DNA of 64,000 bases from Leptolyngbya sp. O-77 (GTDB lineage: Bacteria > Cyanobacteriota > Cyanobacteriia > Elainellales > Elainellaceae): the NCBI RefSeq assembly GCF_001548395.1, contig NZ_AP017367.1, forward strand, positions 2,827,001 through 2,891,000, read 5' to 3'. Every line of letters starts with the position of its first letter. Position 1 is the stretch's first letter. Under the pieces are notes generated by a model. The model saw only the letters and a list, made by a program, of their open reading frames with translations, made no database searches and had not been told where the DNA came from. The translations under genes and the position numbers were made by a program. Shown here piece by piece: positions 26,855 through 36,137 of this stretch.

Positions 26855-27073
26855 CTAGGCAGCGGGGACAGCGGCTTGGGTGGTCAGACCCACGGCTTCG
26901 GCGTACTTCAGGTAGGTTTCGACGGAGGCGATCACCACGCGGGCTTCGACGGCCAGCAGCTCGATACCCACCAAAGACACGCGAACCCAAGCATCAACCA
27001 CGATCCCTTTGTCCAGGATGCGATCGACCACTTCAGCCAAGCTAGAGGAAGAATTCACTTTTTCAACTGCCAT
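26855..27073 (-). CDS. gvpA: Major gas vesicle shell protein GvpA
   Basis: A 72-residue amphipathic shell protein, first gene of the gvp cluster. The sequence MAVEKVNSSSSLAEVVDRIL, with the GIVVDAWVRVSLVGIELLAVEARVV core, is almost the canonical cyanobacterial GvpA. It polymerises into the gas-permeable vesicle wall that gives buoyancy. An AGGTGA ribosome site lies about 9 bp before the ATG. Only one gvpA copy is present, and the gap to gvpC is 148 bp. The roughly 1-kb non-coding region upstream probably carries its promoter. Confidence 0.97.
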   Translation of the reverse strand: MAVEKVNSSSSLAEVVDRILDKGIVVDAWVRVSLVGIELLAVEARVVIASVETYLKYAEAVGLTTQAAVPAA

Positions 27074-28083
27074 GATTAGTCACCTACAGATACTTGAGTG
27101 GATGAGAATTGAATCTGCCTGTTTTCCCCAAATGCGGGACAGAGGCATCGGTTTCTTCGTACAGCATAGAGAGTGAAAATTGAAACGCTCCCAGCAAAAT
27201 TGCGGAAAGTGCTTAAAATTTTCAGTCCGCGTTTGTGATGCGGCAAAGTTCTGCTCCAGCCCAATCGAAGTGACTCCGGAAGACCCTTCATCAGACAGAA
27301 TTTCCAACCCAGCGCAGGAGCTGAATAGCTTGCAGCCTTGCACTAGGTCAAGATGTTTCTATCGTTCCCAGCCAATGTTCATGACTAACAAGCGATCGCA
27401 AAATATCAGGAAAGGGCGATCGCCAAAGTGACTCAATTTCCTTCAGAAGCTCGATTCCAACACTTCTGTGGACTGCTCGTCAAATATGAAGCTTTGCTTT
27501 AAAGGTTCCTCTCTGGACTGAAATATCGATTCTTTTCAATGGTTGGCTTAGTCAGGATTAACGCCCTAAATGCAGCATTGGAATGATCCTGAAAAAGAGC
27601 TTAAATAAGCAAAAATACAATCGCTTTTCATTGAGAAATACAATACTTGGATATTCTTTTTCGGCTGGCTATTTCTGTCTAAAAGACTCTGAAATGATTC
27701 CGTGTGATTACGGAATCAAGGGTTTATAAAACGTCATTTTCACCAGACTTAATAACAAAAACTGTGATTGAAATTCGATCAGCCGCATGACCAGATTGAG
27801 CCAGTTCCAGATTCTTGCATCTTTTTAGGCTGGCCACGCCCCCATCTTAGGAGACAGGTTGCTGACAAACGATGTAATTCCGCTAGGGGCAAGCCTTTAT
27901 GGGTATCGCCCACCTGCAATCTGCAAGGGGATCGGTTAGGCTGGAATAGGGGCATCTCATGCGTTATTACCGTTTGTTTTGATCTACTTCCATCAAGTCC
28001 TGGAAGAAACCATGAGCAACTCTGCCCAGGACGGCTTTTCCAGACGGCTTTTACAAATGCGTTGCCCCTAAGCATTGAAGTCT
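27074..28083. other. 1-kb spacer between gvpA and the cyclase gene
   Basis: No supported gene on either strand. It must carry the divergent promoters of gvpA and the cyclase. A perfect 9-bp dyad TGATTCCGT/ACGGAATCA with a 6-nt centre (27695-27703 and 27710-27718) is the only clear operator-like site. Confidence 0.55.
27695..27718. promoter_or_regulatory. Operator-like dyad between gvpA and the cyclase
   Basis: TGATTCCGT-N6-ACGGAATCA, perfectly symmetrical, about 620 bp before gvpA and 365 bp before the cyclase start. Regulator unknown. Confidence 0.35.
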
Positions 28084-30699
28084 ATGGCGGATTTCTCCTC
28101 ATCTGTCTCCCCTTCTGATAGTCTGCTGGCCCGCCTTATTCAACCTGACCTGACGCGCCATGTCGAATCTCTGTCGGACGACCAGTTTACCCAACTGCTC
28201 CAGCAGCTAACGCAAGAGTTTCAGCACTATCTGCGGGCGATCGCCCTGATTAACAACGATGCCCTCGAAACGCTGCTGGAGCAAGTCCTAGAAGCGATCA
28301 CCTTGAAGGTGGGGCAGGTGTTGCAGGCGGAGCGCACCACAATTTTTCTGGTGGACGTGGAGAAGGCGCAACTCTGGTCCAAGGTCGCCCAGGGCGACTG
28401 TTTCCAGGCGAACTCAGAGGGCGATCGCACGATCGAAATCCGCCTGCCGCTCAATGAAGGCATTGCGGGCTATGTTGCCACGACAGGCAAAAGCCTAAAT
28501 ATTTCTGATGCTTACCAGCATCCGCTGTTTAACCCCAGCATCGATCGGCAGACGGGCTACCGCACACGCAATATCTTGTGTATGCCGATTTTCGACACGC
28601 AGGATCAGGTGGTGGCGATCGCCCAACTGCTGAATAAGCGCGGGGTTCAGCCCTTCGACCCACAGGACGAAGCCCATTTTCGCAACTTTGCTCACTCCAT
28701 TGGGGTGATTTTGGAAAGCTGCAATTCGTTTTACATGGCAGCACGAAACCAGCGCGGCGCGGCGGCTCTACTCAATGCCACCACGCTGCTAGCCAAGAGC
28801 TTGGATCTAGAAAAAACCCTCCAGGCGGTAATGGACGAAGCCCGCAAGCTGATGCAGGCCGACCGCAGCACGCTGTTTTTGCTGGATCGCGATCGCCAAG
28901 ATCTCTGGTCCAAAGTGCCCACCGCCGACCGCAAACAACTGCTCGAAATTCGCATTCCCATGAACCGGGGCATCGTCGGCTTTGTTGCCAGCACCGGGCA
29001 GGTCGTTAATGTTGAGAACGCCTACGAAGACCCCCGCTTTGACCCCACCACCGATCGCCAGACGGGCTACAAAACCCGCACCATCCTCTCCATGCCCGTG
29101 TTCAACTCGGAGGGCAAGCTGATCGGTGTCACGCAGCTCATCAATAAATATCAGGGCAGCTTTACCCGTTCCGACGAAGAGTTTATGCAGGCATTCAATA
29201 TTCAGGCGGGCATCGCGCTGGAAAACGCCCAACTGTTTGAGCGGGTGCTGCTGGAAAAGCAATACCAAAAAGACATCCTGCAAAGCCTGTCCGACGCGGT
29301 GATTTCCACGGACTTGCAGGGCAATGTTGTGACCATTAACGACGCGGCACTGGCGCTGTTGGGATGCCCAATTGGCGATGCCAGTGCTGAGGCAGATCTA
29401 TGGCGCGAGCATCTGCTGCATCGCCCCGTGTGGGAGGTAATTCCCATCGACAATCTGCGATTGCGCCTGCAAGACAGCCTGAAATGTGGCGCTCGCCACT
29501 ATGTTCCCGAACAAAGCCTAGAGGTGGGGCTATTGGAACTCCCTGAGGATGCGCCGCTTGACCCGACGGTTTCTCCCGCTCTCTCGCTGCCGCCGGGCCT
29601 TACCCATGCCCTGGTGGTGGGCGATCGCCAAATCCCAGACCAATATCTGCTGTGGAACAATCCCGCCACGCCGCTCACACCCACGGCCGCAGGACTTGGC
29701 GTGGTGCCCTCGATCCGCCCCATCGAACATAGCGTCAACCTGACGGTGAACCCGCTCACCAATCCCGACGGCAAAGTGCTGGGTGGATTGGTGGTGCTAG
29801 AAGACATTAGCCAGGAAAAGCGGATGAAGGCCACTATGTATCGCTATATGACACCGCGCGTGGCGGAACGAGTCATGGCGCTGGGCGACGATGCGCTGAT
29901 GGTGGGCGAACGCAAGGACGTGACGATTCTGTTTTCCGATATTCGCGGCTACACCTCGCTGACGGAAAAGATGGAGGCGGCGGACGTGGTGACGCTGCTC
30001 AACGACTATTTTGAGACGATGGTGGAGGCGGTATTTACCTTTGAGGGCACGTTGGACAAGTTCATCGGTGACGCGCTGATGGCTGTGTTTGGTGCGCCCC
30101 TGCCCCTGCCCAATCATCCCTGGATGGCGGTGCAATCGGCGCTCGACATGCGACGGCGGCTGAAGGAATTTAACGAACACCGCCGTCTGGCAAACCAGCC
30201 CATCATCCGCATTGGCATCGGCATTAGCTCTGGCGAAGTGGTTTCCGGCAACATCGGCTCCCAAAAGCGGATGGACTATACCGTGATTGGCGATGGCGTG
30301 GACATTAGCGCCCGACTGGAAGGCGTGACCAAAGAATACGGCTGCGACATTATCCTCAGCGAGTATACCTACAAGCTCTGCCGCGATCAGGTGTGGGTGC
30401 GGGAACTCGACCGTATTCGCGTCAAGGGCAAGACGATCCCAATCAATATCTACGAGCTAATTGGCGATCGCACGCAACCCCTCCCGCCAGAGACCGCCGC
30501 GTTTCTAGAACACTACGCCGCCGGCCGCGTTGCCTACAACCATTTGCGGTTTTACGAGGCATTGCAGCACTTTGAACAGGCACAGGAGATAAAACCGGGC
30601 GATCGCGCGGTTCAGGTTCACCTAGAAAGGGCCCGCGAGTTTCTGCTCACCCCACCCGCCGATAGCTGGGATGGCGTTCACACCATGACCACAAAGTGA
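28084..30699 (+). CDS. GAF-GAF-PAS class III adenylate cyclase (CyaB1/B2-like)
   Basis: An 871-residue soluble signalling enzyme. Order: GAF-A (about 60-215), GAF-B (about 230-385), a PAS-like region (about 395-600) with a proline-rich insert, a class III cyclase domain (about 605-790) and a short TPR-like tail. Both GAF domains carry NKF-DE type motifs (LLNKRGVQPFDPQDE and LINKYQGSFTRSDEE) seen in cyclic-nucleotide-binding GAFs. Metal-binding Asp residues are present in FSDIRGYTSL and KFIGDALMAVFG, the latter with the adenine-selecting Lys; MDYTVIGD supplies the second selector. The transition-state Asn expected in the last motif is Asp740 (GDGVDISARLEG). I prefer the ATG at 28084 to a TTG at 28075. 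It is probably a cAMP synthase with feedback by cAMP. Confidence 0.88.
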   Translation: MADFSSSVSPSDSLLARLIQPDLTRHVESLSDDQFTQLLQQLTQEFQHYLRAIALINNDALETLLEQVLEAITLKVGQVLQAERTTIFLVDVEKAQLWSKVAQGDCFQANSEGDRTIEIRLPLNEGIAGYVATTGKSLNISDAYQHPLFNPSIDRQTGYRTRNILCMPIFDTQDQVVAIAQLLNKRGVQPFDPQDEAHFRNFAHSIGVILESCNSFYMAARNQRGAAALLNATTLLAKSLDLEKTLQAVMDEARKLMQADRSTLFLLDRDRQDLWSKVPTADRKQLLEIRIPMNRGIVGFVASTGQVVNVENAYEDPRFDPTTDRQTGYKTRTILSMPVFNSEGKLIGVTQLINKYQGSFTRSDEEFMQAFNIQAGIALENAQLFERVLLEKQYQKDILQSLSDAVISTDLQGNVVTINDAALALLGCPIGDASAEADLWREHLLHRPVWEVIPIDNLRLRLQDSLKCGARHYVPEQSLEVGLLELPEDAPLDPTVSPALSLPPGLTHALVVGDRQIPDQYLLWNNPATPLTPTAAGLGVVPSIRPIEHSVNLTVNPLTNPDGKVLGGLVVLEDISQEKRMKATMYRYMTPRVAERVMALGDDALMVGERKDVTILFSDIRGYTSLTEKMEAADVVTLLNDYFETMVEAVFTFEGTLDKFIGDALMAVFGAPLPLPNHPWMAVQSALDMRRRLKEFNEHRRLANQPIIRIGIGISSGEVVSGNIGSQKRMDYTVIGDGVDISARLEGVTKEYGCDIILSEYTYKLCRDQVWVRELDRIRVKGKTIPINIYELIGDRTQPLPPETAAFLEHYAAGRVAYNHLRFYEALQHFEQAQEIKPGDRAVQVHLERAREFLLTPPADSWDGVHTMTTK

Positions 30700-30748
30700 G
30701 GGGTGAAGTATCCAAAGAGCAGAAAAAATCTAAAAGGCAGAAAAAATA

Positions 30749-30785
30749 AAAGCGCCGCATAACTCCATTGGTTACACAGCGCTTT
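30749..30785 (-). terminator. Terminator between the cyclase gene and glnA
   Basis: Stem AAAGCGC/GCGCTTT (30749-30755 and 30779-30785) with additional TAAC/GTTA pairing inside. Read on the minus strand it is followed by TTTTATTTTTTC, so it chiefly terminates glnA, about 170 bp beyond its stop; it may also act on the cyclase transcript. Confidence 0.65.
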
Positions 30786-30850
30786 CGTGACTCAAAACAT
30801 CAGGAACAGTCAGGGTGCAACTTCACAAAACCGCAAGCTGCTTCTAATAT

Positions 30851-30940
30851 TGGCTCCTATTGGCTCCTATTGGCTCCTATTGGCTCCTATTGGCTCCTAT
30901 TGGCTCCTATTGGCTCCTATTGGCTCCCATTAGCTCCTGT
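30851..30940. repeat. Decamer tandem repeat TGGCTCCTAT (7 exact, 2 degenerate copies)
   Basis: Seven perfect copies at 30851-30920, then TGGCTCCCAT and TAGCTCCTGT. It lies between the glnA stop and its terminator, so it would be transcribed in the glnA 3' untranslated region (as a purine-rich repeat on the minus strand). Period of exactly 10 bp. Function unknown. Confidence 0.95.
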
Positions 30941-30956
30941 TCTCTGAACTCCGACC

Positions 30957-32375
30957 CTAGCAATCGTAGTAGAGCGAGAACTCGTAGGGGTGCGGACGCA
31001 GACGCATCGGGTTCACTTCGTTATCCAGCTTGTACTGAATCCAGGTATTGATCAGGTCTTCCGTAAAGACACCGCCCGTGGTCAGAAACTCATGATCCTT
31101 CTCCAGGCATTCCAGCGCATCTTCTAGAGAACCGGGGGTTGAAGGAATCTTCGCCAGTTCTTCCGGGCTGAGGTCATAGATGTCCACATCCAGCGGTTCG
31201 CCAGGGTCGATCTGGTTCTTGATGCCGTCGATGCCCGCACAGAGCATGGCTGCAAAGGCGAGGTAGGGGTTAGACGTTGCGTCGGGGCAGCGGAACTCCA
31301 GACGCTTTGCCTTAGGATTGGAACCCGACAGCGGAATCCGCACCGAGGCAGAGCGGTTGCCCTGTGAATAAGCCAGGTTTACCGGAGCCTCAAAACCAGG
31401 CACCAGACGCTTGTAGGAGTTCGTCGTCGGGTTGGTGAAGGCCAACAGCGCCGGGGCATGCTTTAGAATTCCGCCGATATACCACAGCGCCATCTGGCTC
31501 AGCCCTGCATAGCCGTCGCCTGCAAACAAGGGCTGTCCGTCCTTCCAGATAGACTGGTGAGTGTGCATCCCGGAGCCATTGTCGTTAAACACAGGCTTGG
31601 GCATAAAGGTAACGGTCTTGCCATACTTCCGGGCAACGTTCTTGATGACGTACTTGTAAATCATCAGGTTGTCGGCAGACTGAACCAGCGTGTCAAAGCG
31701 AATGCCCAACTCGCACTGGCCGCCTGTGGCCACCTCGTGGTGATGCTTTTCGATGGGTACGCCGCACTTGGCCATGGTTAGCAGCATTTCGCTCCGCATG
31801 TCCTGCGAAGTGTCGGTCGGCGCAACGGGGAAGTAGCCTTCTTTATAGCGGGGCTTGTAGCCCAGGTTGCCGCCCTCTTCTTTGCGGCCAGAGTTCCAGC
31901 GACCTTCGATCGAGTCTACGTAGTAGTAGCCTTCGTGCTGGTTTTGGTCGAAGCGCACATCGTCGAAGATGAAGAACTCGGCCTCTGGGCCAAAGAAGGC
32001 AGTGTCGCCAATGCCTGTGGCAGTGAGATAGTCGATCGCCTTTTGAGCGATGACGCGGGGGCAGCGAGAGTAAGGTTCACCCGTGCGGGGTTCTTTGATG
32101 CTGCAAATGACGCTCAGCGTCGGTTCTGCCATGAAGGGGTCGATCCAAGCGGTGTTGGGATCGAGCACCATGCTCATGTCCGACTCGTTGATCGCCTTCC
32201 AACCCCGGATGCTGGAACCGTCGAAGGCGACCCCATCGGTAAAGCTGCTTTCGTCGATCTGGTTCTCGTATACAGTCAAGTGCTGCCAGATGCCGGGCAG
32301 GTCGATAAACTTAAGGTCAATCAGCTTAATGCCTTGGTCTTTGATTCGGCTTAAGACTTCTTGGGGGGTCGTCAT
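30957..32375 (-). CDS. glnA: Glutamine synthetase type I
   Basis: A 472-residue GSI subunit (dodecamer) making glutamine from glutamate, ammonia and ATP; the entry point of ammonia in cyanobacteria. Signature segments are GSSIRGWKAINESDMSM, the glutamate/metal site FFGPEAEFFIFDDV, HHHEVATGGQCELG, NGSGMHTHQSIW and NRSASVRIP. An AAGGAG site lies 7 bp before the ATG. Transcription usually depends on NtcA; I looked for GTA-N8-TAC upstream and found no clear site. Divergent from apcF across 796 bp. A decamer repeat array lies in its 3' region. Confidence 0.97.
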   Translation of the reverse strand: MTTPQEVLSRIKDQGIKLIDLKFIDLPGIWQHLTVYENQIDESSFTDGVAFDGSSIRGWKAINESDMSMVLDPNTAWIDPFMAEPTLSVICSIKEPRTGEPYSRCPRVIAQKAIDYLTATGIGDTAFFGPEAEFFIFDDVRFDQNQHEGYYYVDSIEGRWNSGRKEEGGNLGYKPRYKEGYFPVAPTDTSQDMRSEMLLTMAKCGVPIEKHHHEVATGGQCELGIRFDTLVQSADNLMIYKYVIKNVARKYGKTVTFMPKPVFNDNGSGMHTHQSIWKDGQPLFAGDGYAGLSQMALWYIGGILKHAPALLAFTNPTTNSYKRLVPGFEAPVNLAYSQGNRSASVRIPLSGSNPKAKRLEFRCPDATSNPYLAFAAMLCAGIDGIKNQIDPGEPLDVDIYDLSPEELAKIPSTPGSLEDALECLEKDHEFLTTGGVFTEDLINTWIQYKLDNEVNPMRLRPHPYEFSLYYDC

Positions 32376-33171
32376 GAACTACTCCTTCAGTGATTTGAGC
32401 CATCTCGACTCGGATGTTGTTTAGCAGTGAGACTGGTGTGCGATCGCCAAGTGCCTGACACCTACTTGCCTGGGCATAAGGGAGAGGCATCCCCTAGCGG
32501 CCCGGTTCTCCAGCCCGTTCTAGCTAGAAGTGCCGCCTAGACTACACTCAACACTCAGAGCAGCGTCATACAAAATGCAGTCTTCAATAAATGGAGTTGT
32601 ACAAATGGAGTTGTACATCTCCGATGCTCATCAACAACAGAAGTTGATCAGTCGTCAGAGGTGTTAGAGTCCAGGCCTTAATTACACCTGAATCATCCTA
32701 AGGAGAGGCGTAGGCGGTTTTTGTATAATGGGCAACAAAAGCGGGCTTAACCCTGGAAATCAGCTTTGTACGATTTGGAACAGATTGGAACGGATTTGAA
32801 CAGCTTGCCACTGCGATAAAGTCCTGAATAGGAGTCTTCTTAGACCCGAAGCTTGAGACAGCGGATACTCCGAAGGGTGATACAAAATAGTGATACAAAA
32901 CTTAATCATAAACCCAGACTATCCAGAGCAGTGGGGCGAAATAGGGCCCAATCTTGCGTGATAGACTTTAACATAGGCAATTTAATAAGCACGTTTTGAA
33001 ACGCCATAGCCAAAGCGCGTTTCAGCCTGAGCAGGGGCATCTTGAGTGCTGTTTTAGCGCTCGTTTCAGGCTCCTAAGTCATGACTGTGTTGCAGCTTTG
33101 GCCTATTTCAAAGCGTTGCATTCTGTGTTGGCAAAAACCTGGATTTTGGTCGTGTTGGGAGATTTTGTTTC
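32376..33171. other. Divergent spacer between glnA and apcF
   Basis: 796 bp without a supported gene. A perfect 14-bp tandem duplication AAATGGAGTTGTAC lies at 32589-32602 and 32603-32616, and a loose repeat of GATTKGAACRG type around 32766-32805. No confident NtcA site or glutamine riboswitch was found, though both are possible for a glnA leader. Confidence 0.55.
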
Positions 33172-33681
33172 ATGCGGGACGCTGTCACAAGCCTGATTGA
33201 AAACTACGATCTGAAAGGCCGCTACCTCGATCGCGATGCGCTAGACACGCTGAAGTCCTACTTCAGCACTGGGGTTTCCCGAGTGCAAGCGGCGGCTGTG
33301 ATTAATTCAAATGCTGCGGGTATCGTCAGGCAGGCTGGGTCGCGCTTGTTTGAAGAGGTGCCTGAACTGATTCGCCCCGGCGGCAACGCCTACACCACGC
33401 GGCGCTATGCGGCTTGCTTGCGCGATATGGACTATTACCTGCGTTACGCCAGCTATGCGCTGGTGGCCGGCAATACGAACGTGCTAGATGAGCGGGTGCT
33501 GGAAGGTCTGCGGGAAACCTACAACTCGCTGGGTGTGCCCATTGGGCCGACGGTGCGTGGAATTCAACTCCTGAAAGAGATCGTGGCGGCCCAGGTTGCT
33601 GAGGCCGGCATCACCAACACAGGCTTTCTAGATCAGCCCTTTGACTACATGATTCGCGAACTCAGCGACAAGAGCCTTTAG
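33172..33681 (+). CDS. apcF: Allophycocyanin beta-18 subunit
   Basis: A 169-residue minor beta-type core subunit. MRDAVTSLIENYDLKGRYLDRDALD, the chromophore Cys82 in TRRYAACLRDMDYYLRY, methylatable Asn72, and the C-terminal DQPFDYMIRELSDK extension distinguish ApcF from ApcB. It replaces one ApcB in the basal core trimer next to the ApcE chromophore domain, one of the terminal energy emitters. It is a single gene, away from apcABC, as in many cyanobacteria. The ATG has only a distant GGGAG site. Confidence 0.95.
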   Translation: MRDAVTSLIENYDLKGRYLDRDALDTLKSYFSTGVSRVQAAAVINSNAAGIVRQAGSRLFEEVPELIRPGGNAYTTRRYAACLRDMDYYLRYASYALVAGNTNVLDERVLEGLRETYNSLGVPIGPTVRGIQLLKEIVAAQVAEAGITNTGFLDQPFDYMIRELSDKSL

Positions 33682-33960
33682 CCTCTGGGGGTTTGTTTTT
33701 GGGATGTTGTTTGTAGTTTGTAGGGCTTTTTGTAGGGCTTCGTCTGTGGGCAGGTTTGTAGATTCTGTTTGCGGCGAGATTGATAAGCTATCGACCATTG
33801 CGATTGACCATTATTGACCATTAACGATCTCTAGGCGGAGTGAGGCAATGCTTCGTTCCGCCTTCCTGCTTTTTTGCCGCTTTTTATGGCGGGCGATCGC
33901 CCCTACCGCCTACTGTTCGCAAAAAGCTAGTTCACAGAACAGGCAACGGGTTCACGATGG

Positions 33961-34627
33961 TCAATCCATCCGGGCATCGGGTTCCAACACCCACAGGCTG
34001 TAGCCCCTGGCGTTTTTGGTAATAATCGTTTCGCTGCCCCGATAGTTGAGCTTTTTCACAATTTGAACCGCCTGCTGCACGTCTTCAAGAGTCTTGAACA
34101 GACTGTAAAACAACCCATCCACGCAAATGGCCATGAGCCGCTTGTCTAAATCGGGGACGCGAATGTTGCAGAATTTTTTTACTTAGGGGTGTTCCAGGTG
34201 TCTCCGTTGCAACTTCCTCTGAAGAACCGCCGGGTAAAGAATTTAGGGGCGAGTGCTGGGGCGAATTTGCGGGGAGGCGATTGGCAGCATTAGCGGATCT
34301 GAGTGAGGTGGCAGGAGGCGCAATCTGGGCATTGGGTTCCAGCGTCCACACGGCAAATCCTTTGGGGACTCGCGTGATGACGGGGCGGTGTCCTCGCTGT
34401 ATGAGTTTGGCGCAAATCGACTGGGCGCGGGCTTCAGACTTTTCGACGCGAAAGAAGCTGTAGTATTCTCCAGCGAGGGCGATCGCCGCTGTGCGTTCGT
34501 TCGAGTCGGGTAGAACAATGTGGCAGGAACGATAATCAGTCCGAAGTTCCAGGATTTTAACTGTCGGCAACCTGGAGGAGGACACGTTGGGCAAGCCAGA
34601 TGGGGACGTTGGATTAAGAGATTGCAT
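33961..34627 (-). pseudogene. Duplicated-domain protein of unknown function, frameshifted
   Basis: Two frames together encode two tandem copies of one domain of about 70 residues. Copy A, in the frame starting at ATG 34627, runs CHIVLPDSNERTAAIALAGE through WTLEPNAQI. Copy B, in another frame ending with TGA at 33961-33963, runs CNIRVPDLDKRLMAICVDG through WVLEPDARM. By eye 25 of 68 aligned positions are identical. The frames meet at a run of seven A (minus strand, about 34174-34180); six A would give one continuous protein of about 222 residues. I do not recognise the domain. The case is open between a decayed gene, slippage at the A run, and a sequencing error. Confidence 0.75.
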
Positions 34628-34741
34628 AGCGGTAAAGGAGGGCAGCACCAGTCGGTACTACAATTCTTGGTTTATCGGCAGAGTTCTGCCATCCGGCAAA
34701 GTACGGGAGTAGGAAGGTTGCAGGGGCTGCTAAAAAGCTAA

Positions 34742-34768
34742 TTTTTCGGGTAGGTCGCGCCCGAAAAA
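34742..34768 (-). terminator. Terminator of pxcA
   Basis: A perfect 9-bp stem TTTTTCGGG/CCCGAAAAA (34742-34750 and 34760-34768), loop of 9 nt, 13 bp beyond the pxcA stop, with its own T-rich arm. Confidence 0.75.
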
Positions 34769-34781
34769 CAGCCTTTGAAAC

Positions 34782-36113
34782 CTACTCGTTCATGTTGCGG
34801 TAGGTTGCCACCGCCGAGGGCGAGATGCGGTTGAGATAGCGGAAAATCCAGTATTTGAAGATAGTGTCGAGGATCACGGGAAAGGTCGCGATGAAGAGGA
34901 ATATAAAGTCGCGGCTTTCAGGAATGCCAAAATGCCGGGAAACGCCCTCTAGCAAAACTTCCCACCCGTGAGGCGAGTGGAATCCCACAAAGATATCCGT
35001 CAGCAGGATGATAATGAATGCTTTGGCGCTGTCGCTCAGCCCGTAGACGATTTCATCCATAAAGGATTTCAGTACCTCGATTTCGCGGCGGCTACTTAGC
35101 AAGATTGCGCCAAAGACCAACGCCGAAAAGATGTCTGCAAAGACGTTTTTGACGGCGTTGTTGCTCTTGGCCATAGCCTCAAGCTGTAGCTCCCTGGCTT
35201 TTTCCTGGAGGCGGGCGTTGATCTCGGGTTCTGATAGGGACGGTGCAACACCAACCAGATTAGAAAACCGCAGCCGTTCTTCAAACCGCCGCAGTTCGTC
35301 AAAGGCTTCGTCTTCGATATCTACGTTGAGAAATGCGCCGGTAGTTTCGGGCGTGCGGTAGTGATCGACAATGGGGCTGATCAGAAAGTTTTTCGTTACC
35401 TGCTGGGTCAGCAGCGGCAGGATGATTAGCAACAGCACCAGCCGCACCGAGATAAATGTGCGCCGTTTGGAGATGTAGAAATCCTCCATCACCTCTTGCT
35501 CGGCGTTGGGGTCTAGCTCGCGCTTGATGCGGTCGGCCGTGCGGAGGATCGAGCGGGGCAGCACTCCCGTTTTGTCGGCAATGGATTCGAGATCGGCTGG
35601 GCGCTTGGGCGATCGCCCTGCCCCTCGATCAAAGGGCTGCATTCCGTTGCGCCCCGGCTCGACTTCTGGGCGGGCGGCAAGCGCAGATACGGGCACAATG
35701 CCATCGGCGTAGCGGGCCAGCATACTGTCTACGAAGGCCAGCTTTTTAGGAATCAGCGATGCGCGATCGAGGATGTTGATTTCGGAAGATCCTGGCGCTT
35801 GTTCGTCAATGCGGACTTCGGTGGGCGGGCGATCGCCCTGCAAAATGGAGCTACTGGTGCGAAACTCGGCCAGCCGCAGTTTGGCAATGTTGAGATATTT
35901 CCGCAGCTCGGTCTGAAAATAGGCACGGGCGCTGCTGCTGTAGTTGCCCTGCTGAAACGAGATGCGATCGCCCCCAAAGTACGTGTCCTCTAGCGCCTTG
36001 ATGCGGAGGGCAGCCTCGTAAGCATCATCCAGGGCACGCTCTGGGGTGCCCATCAGCCATCGCCGACTAAAGCGAAGATACGCCTGGACACCAGAAATAA
36101 TCGGGTTTGTCAT
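34782..36113 (-). CDS. pxcA: Proton extrusion protein PxcA (CotA/CemA family)
   Basis: A 443-residue inner-membrane protein. The N-terminal half is soluble (about 1-215) and includes MGTPERALDDAYEAALRIKALE. The C-terminal CemA domain has four hydrophobic segments (RLVLLLIILPLLTQQV, IFSALVFGAILL, KAFIIILLTDIFVGFHSP and FLFIATFPVILDTIFKYW). FVGFHSPHGWE is a family hallmark. PxcA is needed for light-induced proton release and helps CO2 and nitrate uptake indirectly, and its homologue CemA sits in the chloroplast envelope. Hairpin sequences lie on both sides of the gene. The upstream site is weak (AGGCA). Confidence 0.93.
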   Translation of the reverse strand: MTNPIISGVQAYLRFSRRWLMGTPERALDDAYEAALRIKALEDTYFGGDRISFQQGNYSSSARAYFQTELRKYLNIAKLRLAEFRTSSSILQGDRPPTEVRIDEQAPGSSEINILDRASLIPKKLAFVDSMLARYADGIVPVSALAARPEVEPGRNGMQPFDRGAGRSPKRPADLESIADKTGVLPRSILRTADRIKRELDPNAEQEVMEDFYISKRRTFISVRLVLLLIILPLLTQQVTKNFLISPIVDHYRTPETTGAFLNVDIEDEAFDELRRFEERLRFSNLVGVAPSLSEPEINARLQEKARELQLEAMAKSNNAVKNVFADIFSALVFGAILLSSRREIEVLKSFMDEIVYGLSDSAKAFIIILLTDIFVGFHSPHGWEVLLEGVSRHFGIPESRDFIFLFIATFPVILDTIFKYWIFRYLNRISPSAVATYRNMNE

Positions 36114-36137
36114 TGCCTATGCACACAGATTAGGGTG

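Noticed and set aside
27779..28075. 98-codon frame upstream of the cyclase gene, minus strand
   Set aside because: Composition and lack of a start signal suggest chance; it lies in the gvpA-cyclase promoter spacer.
32376..32560. Glutamine riboswitch (glnA RNA motif) in the glnA leader
   Set aside because: Only an isolated AAGTAGG-like stretch is visible; the conserved closing stem and flanking core sequences are not found.
32589..32616. NtcA site formed by the GTTGTAC repeats upstream of glnA
   Set aside because: The distance between GTA and TAC is not 8 bp in any arrangement of the repeat.
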